This document shows, piece by piece, positions 45,181-57,600 of a stretch of DNA of 64,000 nt. Every line of letters starts with the position of its first letter. Within the stretch, counting starts at the first letter, position 1. The stretch comes from Choristoneura fumiferana (Eukaryota > Arthropoda > Insecta > Lepidoptera > Tortricidae): contig NC_133483.1 in the NCBI RefSeq assembly GCF_025370935.1, forward strand, positions 1,743,499 to 1,807,498, in the 5' to 3' direction. The notes beneath the pieces are model-generated. The model ran no database searches, was not told the DNA's origin, and was given only the letters and a program-made list of their open reading frames with translations. The position numbers and the translations under genes were made by a program.

Positions 45181-47982
45181 TCAACAAGATAACTGGACCA
45201 TTTGTTCCTGCCCCGGATACGGTGGTAACGTTAAATTATACTTGGCGATAATTCCGGGAGGCAGGAACCTGCCACCAAGGTAATGCTTGGCGTCCTGTAG
45301 GTACTGCGGTTGTGCGCACAGTTTGGGGGCCGAGAGAGAGATCAGGAGACTTGGCTTCAGTGCTGGCTCGGAGCCGGGCCCGTTTTCCACATCCCAACCG
45401 CTTGGTATGTCCACACTAGAAAGAATGAAAGATATTTTAATTTAACAAATGGTGTATTTTGCTTTAGACATGGTAAAATTGGTCTTAAGGTGCTGAAAAA
45501 CTTGAGCATTCTCTTGTAATGTAACAGAACATCGAGCATTCGCCGTTTTTAGGGTTCCGTAGTACATGTAAATGCTCAAGTTTATCAGCACAACAAGTAT
45601 AATAAATAAATAGTGCTTGTAGCAAGTGATTCACAGTTCATTACTTTAGACATAAAATAATTTGCTACTCATAATCATGGTCTTCTTCATGTAGACAATA
45701 ATGATTACTGTAATTTTTCTTATTTTCAACACAAAGTTACTTTACTTTTTTCTGTAACCTATTTGTTTTCTATTTATACAATATAGAATATAAACAAACA
45801 AACAAACAAAGTAACTCTGATTTTTAATAATTTTATGAAGTGTACAGGACTAAGCCAGTTTTCTTTCAGGACATTTTGAAAATATCTCACGTCCATGACT
45901 TGGAAATGATTTGATTATGTTAGGTAGAATTTACAATGAGTTGGCAAATGTAGCTTCCATTTCCATACAATAAATTACCAAAAAATTACAACTTTAAAAC
46001 ATCAGCAATAATGCAGCTTATAAAAATCGTACTTGAATTTTTTTATAACTTAATCTTTTTACTGACTACTGGAAAGCCAAAAAGAATGGTTGCTTATGTT
46101 ATTTACATGGGGGTAACTATATGGTGGCAGGGCTGGCAAAATGCCACGGGCCCCGACCCAAGAGGGCCCCTGCCCAGGAGGCCGCAAGCTCAGAAATATT
46201 TTTTTAACATTGTACCTGAGTATTTTATTTTACTTAAAATTAAACTAAGTACAATGTGACGATTTTTACTGATAGGGCCCCATCAAAAGAATTTGCCACA
46301 GGCCCCAGATGGATGAATGGATTGATAGTTACGCCACTGCTTATTTATTATTTTATTCATTACCTGCATACTGGAACATCAGAGTTAATCAAAGCATCCA
46401 AGGCAGGTTTTAGTTGCTCTCTCACGGGCGGTTTAAAACTAAATCCAAACAGCGCATCAACAAGAACTTTGTAACTATTTTTCAACTCTGTTGCAGGGGG
46501 TAGTTCGTCAATAATTCGGACATCAAATCTCTTGCACTGTTCTAGAAGGTTTTCATACAGAGGTTTGGCTGTGCGCTTTGGGTAGTGGACAGCTACGGTG
46601 TACCCAAAAAGAGCCATGTGGCGAGCTGCTACAAGACCATCACCTCCGTTGTTGCCAGGGCCACATATTATTAGGGCTGATTCATGACTGTAATATAAGA
46701 TTGAAAAAAATTATACAATGAAGGAAATATTTTCTTTTGTCTTCTTATCTATATGCTGGTTTCGTCATACTGACATATATAAATGCACAGGATGATTTTA
46801 AATACATAATGATAAATAATGACAATCAACGTTCAATCCTTCCTTACTAGTCCTTACTAAGTAACTGTCTGATCTGTTTGTCTGTTGCCTTTTCATGCTT
46901 CAAACGCTGAACCAATTTAGACTAAATTCGGTATGGAGAAAGTTTGAGTCCCAAGTAAGGACATAGGCTACTTTTTATTCTGGAAAAATGTATAGTACCT
47001 GCGGGATAGCGATAAGCGGATTCTACGCAGACTCAGTTCCAGGCAACAGCTAGTAAAATATATAGTGATGAAATAAAAAAATAACTAATGCATTTAAAAT
47101 AAAATGTTTGACTGTGTAATTAAATGTTATTATCAATCAGTTTAATCTTCCTCATAGTCAATAAGTAGTAAGTAAACAACAGCATATTTAAACGATACAC
47201 ATACATACAACTTTGAATCTTCATTGTTGTGTGAAATATACAATTCATAAATATTTTAAACAATAAATAAATCCGCATGGGAACTATTGCCCAAGCTCTC
47301 TCATTCCGAGAGGAGGCCTGTGCCCTGCAGTGGGACGTATATAGGCTGGGATGATGATGATGATGATGAATAAATAAATCAGTGTAAAACCTACCCTCAA
47401 TCATTCTGTATGTAGCTTGGCATCATTTGTCTGTCATCGGCATTAAAATTACGCTGCCTGGTCATGAAGGAAAGTTTTTAAATTTCATAGTGGTGCAGGA
47501 TTTAAATTTGGGCACACCACGCATTAGATGACTTTCGAGACCCGAGACCCCTCAAACCGCAAGGCTGTAGGCGGTGGCCCTTCACCTACGCCTAACACCG
47601 CCTTTGTTAAATTTAATACAAATGTCTTACGTATGAGGAGGGTAGGTTTTAGCGACCGCCGCCGCGACGCTCAGCCCCGCTAGCTCCATCAACTGGTCTA
47701 CGCTGAACTTGTATTCATTGAAGAGATCTATGTCCAAATCTGTCGCCTCCTTCTGTGTGAGGTATTTCCAGCGGCCGGTGCTGCATTTGTTCCCAGACAT
47801 CCCGTTGCCCCACACAGATGTTGCTCGTAACTGATAACAATCCCGTTAGGAATGACAAGACAATTTTTAATGATAAGATTACCAATCGCTACCTGCTACT
47901 ACTTGAAACTGTTGCTGAATAAATCACGAAAGAAAATTAATCTTACCAACAAAGCGCTTCCAAAAAGCCGGAGGAATAACAT
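45181..47982 (-). CDS. Naxe: NAD(P)HX epimerase
   Basis: Four exons on the minus strand: 47982-47947, 47830-47631, 46687-46364 and 45415-45181, in phase, 264 residues. The enzyme interconverts R and S epimers of hydrated NADH/NADPH so that the dehydratase NAXD can repair them. Residues 1-18 (MLFLRLFGSALLLRATSV) are hydrophobic and arginine-bearing with no acidic residue, as in a mitochondrial presequence. Family motifs seen: YLTQKEATDLD near 35, FNEYKFSVDQLMELAG near 49, GPGNNGGDGL near 88-97, VDALFGFSF near 157, and SVDIPSGWDVE near 189, followed by APK and KHYLGGRF before the C-terminus. Human NAXE is somewhat longer (288 residues). All key motifs are intact and no frame break is seen, so it should be functional. 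It lies head to head with the THAP gene, about 850 bp apart. Intron 3 holds repeat debris; intron 2 holds a SINE. Confidence 0.92.
46130..46330. repeat. GGGCCCC-rich repeat fragment in a Naxe intron
   Basis: GCCACGGGCCCCGACCCAAG and GCCACAGGCCCCAGATGG, with GTTACGCCACTGC at the right. A related piece is near 21840-21900 (GCGCCGGACTTAAAAGGGGC). Nature uncertain. Confidence 0.35.
46855..47053 (+). mobile_element. Helitron-like element, decayed
   Basis: TTCAAACGCTGAACCAATTT and ACATAGGCTACTTTTTATTC with a CAACAGCTAG|T end. The 5' start is worn. Lies in a Naxe intron. Confidence 0.5.
47274..47368 (+). mobile_element. 5'-truncated SINE with perfect target duplication
   Basis: The last ~95 bp of the tRNA-derived SINE (AGGAGGCCTGTGCCCTGCAG, then GATGATGATGATGATGATG) flanked by AATAAATAAATC at 47262-47273 and 47369-47380. 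It sits in Naxe intron 2. Confidence 0.85.
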
Positions 47983-48831
47983 TTACTCTACTGAAATACT
48001 ATTTTCTGTATTGTTATAGAACAATACCTACCAAAAGTTACTGAACTTTGCAATCAAGTTAACCATCAATCACAATTCACAAACGTTAGTTCTCTGTATA
48101 GTTTGTGACCGTAATAAAACAAATTTTGTTTTGATAAATAGGTTAGGTTAGGGCAAATGTCAGTGTTAAGTTATCAGCTGTCAATTCCTTTTTTAGGGTT
48201 CCGTATTCCGTAGCTGAGGGTCTAAACACGGGTCTAAGGCGCGGCCACATGCAAATCGCTCGACGCTCGTTTCCAGCGTCAAATCCGCAGGGCTACGAAA
48301 CTCGGAACTCGAAATTCGTGTCGTGCGGTCTCTCTTAGTCTTATACTGTTTATAATACGAGAGCGAGAGGGACCACACGGCATGAACTTTTGAGTTTCGA
48401 GTTTCGTAGTAGCACCAAAGTAGCACAGACTAATAAGAGATACTATAAAGCTGAAAATGTTGAGCTTTATCGCTGAAAAAAAAAACTATTTCAATTTCGG
48501 AAAAAACACTGTATTTTTTTTTCATTCACTCCAATTTATTTTATATGTACCACTGCCACGACTGCCACTATAAGAGGTTAAGAAATCAGTTTCCAAGAAC
48601 AAGGATCATGTTGTGATCCAAGTACTAACGTACAGAATGGCCACGCTCCGCACCGCACCGATTCGTGTTACCCCACCCCTCAGGCTCATTGCAGGAAAAC
48701 CGCAGGAAAGCAGTCCGGTCCGCCCAGTCAGCTACATATTAGTAATCTGTGGCCCAGTCCGGTGCGCAACGCGGTGTATGTCGGTCGCAACGCGAGGCAC
48801 TAAGTTTGGTTGGAAGCAATAATTTTGCGAA
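47983..48831. promoter_or_regulatory. Shared intergenic region between Naxe and the THAP gene
   Basis: The two genes start on opposite strands about 850 bp apart, so both promoters must lie here or in the first introns. The centre is taken up by a palindromic element (48290-48415). A CpG-richer stretch (GGTGCGCAACGCGGTGTATG) lies just before the THAP start. No TATA box was identified. Confidence 0.4.
48290..48415. mobile_element. Palindromic GGGCTACGAAACTCG element
   Basis: GGGCTACGAAACTCGGAACT ... GAGTTTCGAGTTTCGTAGTA. Member of the family described at 11174, in the region between Naxe and the THAP gene. Confidence 0.7.
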
Positions 48832-51800
48832 ATGGTAGTATACTGTGCACTGTATGGGTGTTTGTCAACAGCCAAAGATAAGGAAAGGAGTTTTTTTAGA
48901 TTTCCGAAGGACGAAAGAAGGTAAGTAACCAATTTTAATTAGCAACATGTACAGTTTATGGTCCATTTTTTCATTCCGTGTTTCCAGTATATAAAAAGTA
49001 CTCTGTGATTCCGTGCAATTCTTTCATTTTTTAGTGTTACTAGGCAAAAAATAATTGCCGAAAATCTAAACGAGATAAAACCAAAACTAGGAAATAGAAA
49101 GCACCAATTTCTTACTATACATACTTATTAAAATTTGACATAATGTAATAAATCATTAATAAATACGTTAGAATAATTTTGGATCAAACTGTTTAGACGT
49201 AATAAATTATTTAACCCTTTTATGAGTAAAAAATAAATTGACTCTGGTATCATTGCTATGATTGCCATAATTAAAGCGCAAATCGCAAACCTTCGAACTT
49301 AAATTATAATTAATAGTTATTAAGTTTCAATATTAGTCTCAATAGGTTTATAATTTACAATTTCATAGACAAGGTACATAGGTAAGTACTTAAATAAAAA
49401 AAATCGACAAATAAATGTCATTCTTCTGTCAAAAAATATTAGTCATTCGTCGCGGCTTCAGCAGGGCTACTCTACTAGGAAACTCGAAACTCGAAGTTCG
49501 TGTCGTGCGGTCCCTCTGTAACTTATACTATTTAATACGAGAGCGATAGGGACGGTACGATACGAACTTCAAGTTTCGAGTTTCGTAGTAGCCCTCCTGG
49601 GAAACAATAATGTACAACTCGTAATATACGTACGCGCCGTATAATGTACGACACATAAACACGGATTATCAGGCCGTGCATTAACAAGTCGTACATTAAC
49701 TACACCCGCCCTGCTGACTTGAATGTTTGAATGTGCTAGCTCTCTTGTTTCCGTGTTATTATCGTTGATTTTATTGTTATTTCCTTGTTAAGTTTTTGTT
49801 TTTTGTTACGTTTTGGTTTTTGTGACGTTTTTTTTTGTTTTGCAAAACAAGATGAAACCCCAACCAGCAGGGCTACTAGTGCTACTACGAAACTCGAAAC
49901 TCGAAGTTCGTGTCGTGCGGTCCCTCTGACACTTATACTATTTAATACGAGAGCGAGAGGGATGGTACGATACGAACTTCGAGTTTCGTAGTAGCCCTGC
50001 AGGCCCAATAGTAGGTACATACATACATACACTATTTTTTTACTCGATATTTTCACGGGATCGAGATAAAATCTTGAAATCTCATCAGTTGGTTATGGAG
50101 TCATGAAATTTGGTACTTACTCGTACTGTTGTTTTGTTTATAATGCAATGTCAGTAAAGACCACGGTTTAAATTCCCACGGGAATTTTGTAAAATCCCGG
50201 AATTTCAATTCAGCTGCTGTAACTAATGATTTACGCGTGCGAAGCCGTGGGTAAAGTCATGAAATAAAGAGATTTAAAATAAAAAATGTTTGTTATCTCT
50301 GATACGTCAAAATTTTACATCTGTCAGAATTCCACGGAATAAAAAAATAGGGTAACAAAAAAATAAGGGTAGGTAACTGGGGAAAAAACGAATAGGTTTA
50401 AAACTTTGTACCTATAATGTATAAGTAGACGTCTTATATTAGTAGGTATTTGTTAAATTGATTTGTTATTTTTTTCCTAACAAAAGATCAATATCTACAA
50501 TCACTGTACTAATTCTCTAATAAATTGTCTGTACAAAATAAATTAGGTATATACTCATTCACTTATTTTTAAACATTTTAAGACAAACGATACCTAAGTT
50601 CTTTCCGCAGCTATCTCTTTCTACGCCGCTATACTGCAGGGCTACTACGAAACTCGAAGTTCGTGTCGTACTGTCCCTCTCGCTCTCGTATTAAATAGTA
50701 TAAGTGTCAGAGGGAGCGCACGGCACGAACTTCGAGTTTCGAGTTTCGTAGTAGCCCTGCAGTCGCGGCTACGCGGCTCACAGGAGCATGATCTTCCGAA
50801 CGCTGTAACCTTGTTTTCGGTCCGCGCGGTCATAATAATTATTTGATCAGTTAGAGAGTAGGTATTTTACTTTTTTATGATATTTTTTTCTTACTACGTT
50901 ATTTTCTTTTTACGCTAATAGTTACAATACGCGATTAGGCTCTTCGAGTAGGTACCTACGGATGAAATTTTATTAACATTTACGTTTTTTTTTTAATTTC
51001 AGGTGCAAACTATGGGTCGTAGCGTCCGGTCGTTCAGATTTGATCAATAAAACTGTGCAAAGTCTAAACGTCAGTTACTACATTTGTGATTTACACTTTA
51101 AAAGTACAGATCGTCTAGCAAAAAAATTAAAACGTAATGCAGTTCCGACTCAAAATTTGTCACAAGATTGTCTTCTGGATCGAACAAAATATACTCAAAC
51201 TGAATGTAGTATTTCTCCGCACATGTCAACAATAGAAGATGCTACACAAACTTCAATTCCGAGTGTTTCAGATTGTTCAACACAGATTACTACAAAAGCT
51301 TTGCCTGCCAACGCACCACGTAAAAAAAAATTGCTTAAGGAATATAAAACTGAATGTAAACGGAGAAAAAGTTCAGAGAGTCAGCAAGAATTTGCAGCTG
51401 CTTATCAAAAAGAATGTGATATACCACCTCAATTTAAAAAATTGATTGAATTACGAAAGCAACTCAAACCCAACTGCCGCAGTAACAAATATGACAGGAG
51501 TTATAAGTTATTTGCTTTAAATATATATTTTGCAAGCCCATTGGCTTATAGAGTTTTAGCAAAAACTTTGAGACTGCCAAGCGTACGGACATTACGCCGC
51601 ATAAAAATCGACATTGGTACAAAACTTGACTCTGACGCGTTCAATTGCTTAGAATCGAAATTAAAAAATCTTACGGAATCTGAGAAGTACTGCATTATTT
51701 GTGCTGACGAGATTTCATTAAAACGAAACTTGCACTATCAAATAAACAAAGATAAAATCGTAGGTTTTCATGAAATCGACGGAATACAAACAGCAGAACC

Positions 51801-53382
51801 AGCGACACATGCTTATGTTATTATGGCTAGAGGGATATTTTCCAACTGGAAACAGCCACTTGGATACTGTTTTTTGGCTAAAAGCAAAAATTACGAGGAG
51901 CTAAAAACGTGGTTAATTGACTTTATTTCAAAGATCATCAATATTGGATTTCACGTAGTAGCTTTCGTGTCTGATCAGGGTTCAAATTTCTTAAAATTAT
52001 CTAATGAGCTCAACGTTTCTGTTGACAAACCTTACTTTCATGTAGGAGAGAAAAAAATTTACAATATTTTCGACGTTCCGCATCTAATCAAATCAGTGCG
52101 AAATAATTTTATGAAATATGACTTTGAATTTCTGGACGATGACGGAAAGAAAGTGACTGCAAAGTGGGAAGATATTAAAATATTTTACAGGCAAGATTGT
52201 GAAAGAGCTTATCGTTTGGCCCCTAAACTAACCGAATCGCATATCAACCCAAATAATTTCGAAAAAATGAAAGTAAAGTACGCTACCCAGATCTTTAGTA
52301 ACAGTGTTGCTGCAGCTATGAGTTTTTCCATAGAATCCAACAGATTGAATAAAACTGCCTCAGGGACTGTAAAATTGATTGAGCTGATGGATAAGACGTT
52401 TGATGCGCTGAATTCATCGGTTGTGAATGATCCTAACAAATATAAAACTGCTTTCGCTGCCAAGCCACACCAAACTGAAATATTGGACCGGTTTGATTAT
52501 TTCTTGTCAAACGTCACAATCGTCAACGTTGACAAAAAAAATGTCACTAATTCGGTTCAATGCTTGAAAGGCTTAAAAATTACTTTAAATAGTATTAAAA
52601 GCCTCGCAAAAGATTTACAGTCTGATGGTTTCGGTTTTCTATTTACACGCAGGTTGAATCAAGAAGCGCTAGAGAAATTTTTCGGGTCTGTTAGACAGCA
52701 AGGCCGGAATAGCCGCGAACCAACTCCAGTACAGTTCAGCATAGCTTTTAATAAATCATATATGATAAATATGCTGAAACACTCCGATCGTGCAAACTGT
52801 TCCGATGATTTGGACTATTTGCTCATGAATACTGACAAAACAAGAATAAATACTCAATCTGAGAGTGAAAATTTGCAAAATGAGCAAGGTACGACTAGTT
52901 TATTACCTATAGCAGTGGGAACAACAGATTACCGATTCGATTTGCCTGAAAATAACGCTTTTCTGTACGTTTGTGGCTATTTGCTCAAAAAATGTGTGGA
53001 TATTCATAAATGTGAAGGAATTGTCCAATATGTAGGCTCCAACAACCAGATATCTGATGATAACTTTTTTATCAAGAGCAGATCTTTTAATCAGAATACT
53101 TTGTGTCTAATAAACCCTCCAGAAAGTTTTGTTGCTTGTATAAAAGCTATGAATGACCGATTCAAGCTCATTTTTGTAAATAAAATCCCGGATTCAGTTG
53201 GAAACCACATTCTGAAAGAACTTGCCGATATATCGGTGACCGATTGTTGTGAATGTTTTCCGAACATTTATTTAAAAAAGTTATTTGTTCGATTTAGAAT
53301 ATACAATGTCATACGATTTAACAATCGATTGTTCAAAGACAAATCCTTTAAAAGGAAATATTTTAGTGTAAGTAATCTTTAA
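48832..53382 (+). CDS. THAP domain / P-element-type transposase (THAP9-like)
   Basis: Two exons, 48832-48920 and 51003-53382, spliced AGAAG|GTAAGT to TTTCAG|GTGC, 822 residues. The N-terminus is a complete THAP zinc-finger DNA-binding domain: C5-x4-C10, FFRFP at 21-25, W34, C58-x2-H61, AVPT at 76-79. A basic, polar linker follows to about 185. Then comes a helix-turn-helix-like part (RVLAKTLRLPSVRTLRRI, near 213-230), and a P-element RNase H-type core with candidate catalytic D265 (IICADEIS), D354 (FVSDQGSN) and E587 (LNQEALEKFFGSVR); DVPHLIKSVRNN near 387 is also typical. The frame has no stop over 2.4 kb and is AT-rich. Start ATG 48832 is required to keep both zinc cysteines. An AATAAA lies 23 bases past the stop. 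I did not find the ~30 bp inverted ends of a mobile P element in the flanks, so it may be a settled host gene, but a live element is not excluded. Confidence 0.88.
49464..49595. mobile_element. Palindromic GGGCTACT element in THAP intron, copy 1
   Basis: CAGGGCTACTCTACTAGGAA ... GAGTTTCGTAGTAGCCCT. First of three copies in this 2.1 kb intron. Confidence 0.75.
49870..49998. mobile_element. Palindromic GGGCTACT element in THAP intron, copy 2
   Basis: GGGCTACTAGTGCTACTACG ... CGAGTTTCGTAGTAGCCCTG. The left end carries a short internal repeat of GCTACTA. Confidence 0.75.
50100..50265 (+). mobile_element. Helitron 3' part, decayed
   Basis: ATCCCGGAATTTCAATTCAG, GATTTACGCGTGCGAAGCCG and GTGGGTAAA match the right part of the elements at 56783 and 60793. 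The final CTAG is lost. Confidence 0.5.
50639..50758. mobile_element. Palindromic GGGCTACT element in THAP intron, copy 3
   Basis: GGGCTACTACGAAACTCGAA ... TTCGAGTTTCGTAGTAGCCC, flanked by GCA on both sides (CTGCA|GGG, CCCT|GCAG). Its left arm lacks one AACTCGA unit. Confidence 0.75.
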
Positions 53383-53404
53383 TAAGGTCTCAAATTATTA
53401 AAAC

Positions 53405-53410
53405 AATAAA
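53405..53410 (+). terminator. Polyadenylation signal of the THAP gene
   Basis: Canonical AATAAA 23 bases after the stop codon at 53382, in an AT-rich tail. Confidence 0.6.
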
Positions 53411-53719
53411 CTTTAATTTATAAATCATTTATTTTTATTTATTTCCTAAAAACTCGAAAAACAATTATATATTTTAATAATTTGGGCGCTCGTACAATGT
53501 TACATAATTTTCCGTGAAATCCGCGCGCCGGCAGTTCATTGCTCGGTGACCGCAAGTCCGCGAGCAAGCGCCCACTTGTCTTGTCTGTGTGCGCGCGAGA
53601 AAAGAGGTACTTGTAGCATAGTAAAAGACAAACCAATAGATATTTGGTTTTAATTAGCTTGAATCCGACATACGATATTGAGAAAGATACATATGACAAC
53701 TTGACAGTAGACATAAAAA

Positions 53720-54480
53720 GGCATCGACAATAATTTAGGCCAGCACTAGTAAGGAGGTTTATATATCAGTACTTACCTACCCTACCTACTTGGCTACTTC
53801 CTTTTATAAAGAAACTAGCGACCCGTCCCGGCTTCGCACGGGCAAAATAAATAAAAAAACGGCCAAGTGCGAGCCGGACTCCCACACGAAAGGTTACATA
53901 ACTATACAACATTAGACACTACCAAAAAACGGCAAAAAAAACCACGTTTGCTGTATGGGAGCCCACTTAAATATTTATTTTAATTTGATTATTTATTCTC
54001 AAAGTGAATGAATATGAAAATACATATTCTGTGAATATTTCAAGCAATTGCCTGTTGCCTTTATTAATATCGAGCAAAAACGGCAAAAAATAATCACGTT
54101 TGCTGTACGCACCCTACTGAAATATTTATTTTATTCTGTTTTTAGTATTTGTTGTTATAGCGGCAACAGATATACGAGATATACATACAAACTTCAACTG
54201 TATATCGTCACTACTTAAAAAAAACTCGTACCTAAAAATTGATATTATTTCTAAGTGGACTTTATGAACATCATGTCAAGGTTCAATTTTGTTGACATAT
54301 TGAATTTAGATACGAGATTTTTTCTAAGTAGTGACGATGTAACTAACGGTTCATGAGATACAGTCTATCTTTTGACAGACAGACAGACGGGCATTCGCAT
54401 TTTGTTAGTTTTTTATTTTTTTACCAAGAAAAACAAAGAAATCTAGTCCTTACAATTTACAATCATTGATTTGATGAAAG
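53720..54480. other. Repeat debris between two genes
   Basis: Contains a GGCCAAGTGCGAGCCGGACT piece (53860), ACGGCAAAAA repeats, a 135 bp MITE (54204-54338) and an ACAGACAGACAG stretch. No gene. Confidence 0.5.
54204..54338. mobile_element. Short MITE, ATCGTCACTACTT ends, copy 2
   Basis: ATCGTCACTACTTAAAAAAA at the left, AAGTAGTGACGAT at the right, same interior as 7989-8124. The inverted ends are cleaner here. Confidence 0.7.
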
Positions 54481-54668
54481 CATGGTTAGCTTTTGGATTT
54501 AGTTACATTAAAATACGTTTTACAATTTAACTGAAGTTAGCAGAACAAACACATCGAATTTAAAACCCAATTAGATAAATATTATATTCTTAACAACGAA
54601 TATGGTTTCCGCACGGAAAACAATTGACAGATTACTTACGTCAATTTTCTCAATCAACCGTCACAAAA

Positions 54669-57600
54669 ATGGCTGCGCTAAGAGTATTTAGCCGTAATTT
54701 ACCATATTTAAGACAACAGTTTTCCGCTTTGCTAGGAAACACATCACCTTCAGTCAAATTTATTTGCGTTGTCGTGGTCATTGGTTACGTGTTATCGTTC
54801 TCCGAGGACGTCGTGAACGTTCTAAGTGTTACTCCAGGATATTTGTTGCCACCTTCTTTTCAATTGTGGTCCACTTTTACATTCTGGTTTCTAGAGATAC
54901 ATTTATGGGAGGTGGTTATAGATATAGTGACTGTAGGCTTGTGTGGGAAGTTGATAGAACCGCTATGGGGTCAGATGGAGATGATGAAGTTCTTTTTCTT
55001 GACGAACTTTGGAGTGGCGTTTCTGACAACGTTCTACTACTTAGTAATCTTTGCGTGTACGGGGCAGGCGTCGTATCTGTTTGACATACATGTGCACGGC
55101 CTGGCGGGCTACCTCGCTGCAGTGAGCGTTGCTGTTAAGCAGATATTGCCTGATCATCTGCTGGTGAAAACACCTTTAGGTATGAGACATCCATATTACT
55201 ATCCTTGTTAGTCTACTGATGAATTTTTTTATTATAAAAATGCAACATCTTTTTTTTATTAAGTATATTTGTGGAGCTGTGAAATGTCCAGGTGAGTATG
55301 TTAGCCTTGTGGGTTGCATTTAGTTATCTTTATAAATTTAAACTTGGTAATGCTAAACTGTTAAAACTAACATTTGTTATTTTGTTGTGCATAATATATA
55401 AAAAAAAAACATGTACCATCAGCCAAATATGTCGTCTACCACCCTAAAGTTGATAATCGTTTGCATTTCATACAACAGTAATGCCAATAGATGTGCCCGT
55501 CAACTTGGAAGTTCGACTTTAGCAACATATTCATTTGATAGGAATTTGTTTAAAAATTGATAGACCACTTATTTAGCTGATGGTACATAATCTGTACTTA
55601 AATAAATATTATTAGGTACCCTCAAAGGTCATGTCATAATAATCCATTAGCATATTAATATATCTCCAATTCAAGGTATGTTCTAATATGTCCGCAATTT
55701 CAACAACCAAGGTTATGAGTAGACCAAAGGGACCTTGGATCCTCATCAGCCTATATAATATACGTCCCACTGCTGAGCACAGGCCTCCTCTAATAATAAG
55801 AGGGCTTGGGCCATAGTTCCCACACAGGTCCAGTGCTAATTGGTAATTTCACACACACCATTGAATTGCTTCACAGGTTTGTGCAGATTTCTTCACAATG
55901 TTTTCCTTTACCATAAAACTTGTGGTAAATTTCAAATGTACAGTCACCAGCATTAATATTTGCCACAGCGGAGTGTGCAAAAATATCTGACGCATCCTTC
56001 GGGCCCTAGAAATAAAGTCTTATCAGATATTTATGCATGCTTGTTGTGTCATATATTGGTGCTGGTGACTGTACAATCTAAGAAAAATTTTGATTAACTC
56101 TGTGAAAATCCCACAACTTCTGCATGAGGCCATTGATCATATCACTAGACCAGCATGGGTATTTTGCATGCATTTTTCGAGTTAATACTACATATAAAAT
56201 TTGTCTAAGGTAATTTTTGGTCCATGTCTAATATGTAATTCATAATTTCCAGGTAAGCTTACAAACCGATCCCTGCCGCTCCTGCTTCTCATAGTGGCAA
56301 TAATCCTGTGGGCCGTCGGAGCCCTGGAGGGCACATACCCGTGCATGTGGGGCAGCGGCACCATCCTCTCCTGGATGTACCTGCGCTTCTGGCAGAGGCA
56401 TAGCAGTGGCTCCCGTGGTGACATGGCTGACAACTTCAGCTTTGACAAGTGAGTGTGATACTGTTATGTTGGCAATATGCTATTACGCTGCCTGCCTTCT
56501 TAAGGCAAAAGAGGGTACCTAAAAATCTTCTGAATTATTTATACCATCTGATGTAAGATGTCTTAAGCTACACAATGGTATAACTCATCAAGTCAAATTT
56601 CTTTTATTTGAGATATCGCCCTGTACCTTAAGACAGCAATACAGTAATGTCAGACAGTGGTAAAAAAGTTAGGTCCATGCCTCAAAGTTGGTTCTGACTA
56701 ATTATTGCCCAAAATGTATTTCTTATTTTTACAAGATTTTGGTGAATTCACCCACTTCTACTGTGGATAGATTGGCTTGAAATCCTACTAATATTATAAA
56801 TGTGAAAGTTTATGAGTGAGTATAAATGTGAAAGTTTGTGAGTGAGTATGTTTGTTACTTCTTCACGCTAAAACGGATTTGGATGAAATTTGGCAAAAAG
56901 TTATTTTATAACCTGGATTAAAACATAGGATACTTTTTATCCTGTATTCCACGGATAGGGATAAAATCTCGAAATAACAACCTCTGGGCTTAGAGTCATG
57001 AAATTTGATATGTAGGTAGTTGGACGTTTGGAATAACAGACGACGATAAGGCGACTTTTTACCCGGTATTCCCACGGATACCTAGGGATAATCTGAAATA
57101 ACAACCGCAGGGCTTAGAGCCATGAAATTTAGTATGTAGGTAGCTGGACCTCTGGAATAACACATAGGCTACTTTTTATCCCGATATTCCCCCGGGATAG
57201 GGATATAATCTTGAAATAATAACCGCTGGGCTTAGAGTCATGAAATTTAGTATGTAGGTAACTGGACGTCTGGAATAACACGTAAGGGACTTTTTGACTC
57301 GATATTCCCACGGATTCTAGGGATAAAATCTCGAAATAACAACCACTGGGTTAGAGCCATGAATTTGGTATGTAGGTAGCTGGACCTCTGAATAACACAT
57401 AGGCTATTTTTTACCCCGATATTCCCACGGGATAGGGATAAAATCTTGAAATAATAACCGCTGGGCTTAGTCATGAAATTTAGTATGTAGGTAGCTAGAC
57501 GTCTGGAATAACACATAAGCGACTTTTTGACCCGATATTCCCACGGGATACCTAGGGATAAAATCTCGAAATAACAACCACTGGGCTTAGAGCCATGAAA

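Noticed and set aside
48138..48155. TTAGG telomere-like repeats (also near 7458, 38243, 62083)
   Set aside because: Only two GGTTA units in a row; such short runs are common in insect DNA and are not an internal telomere array.
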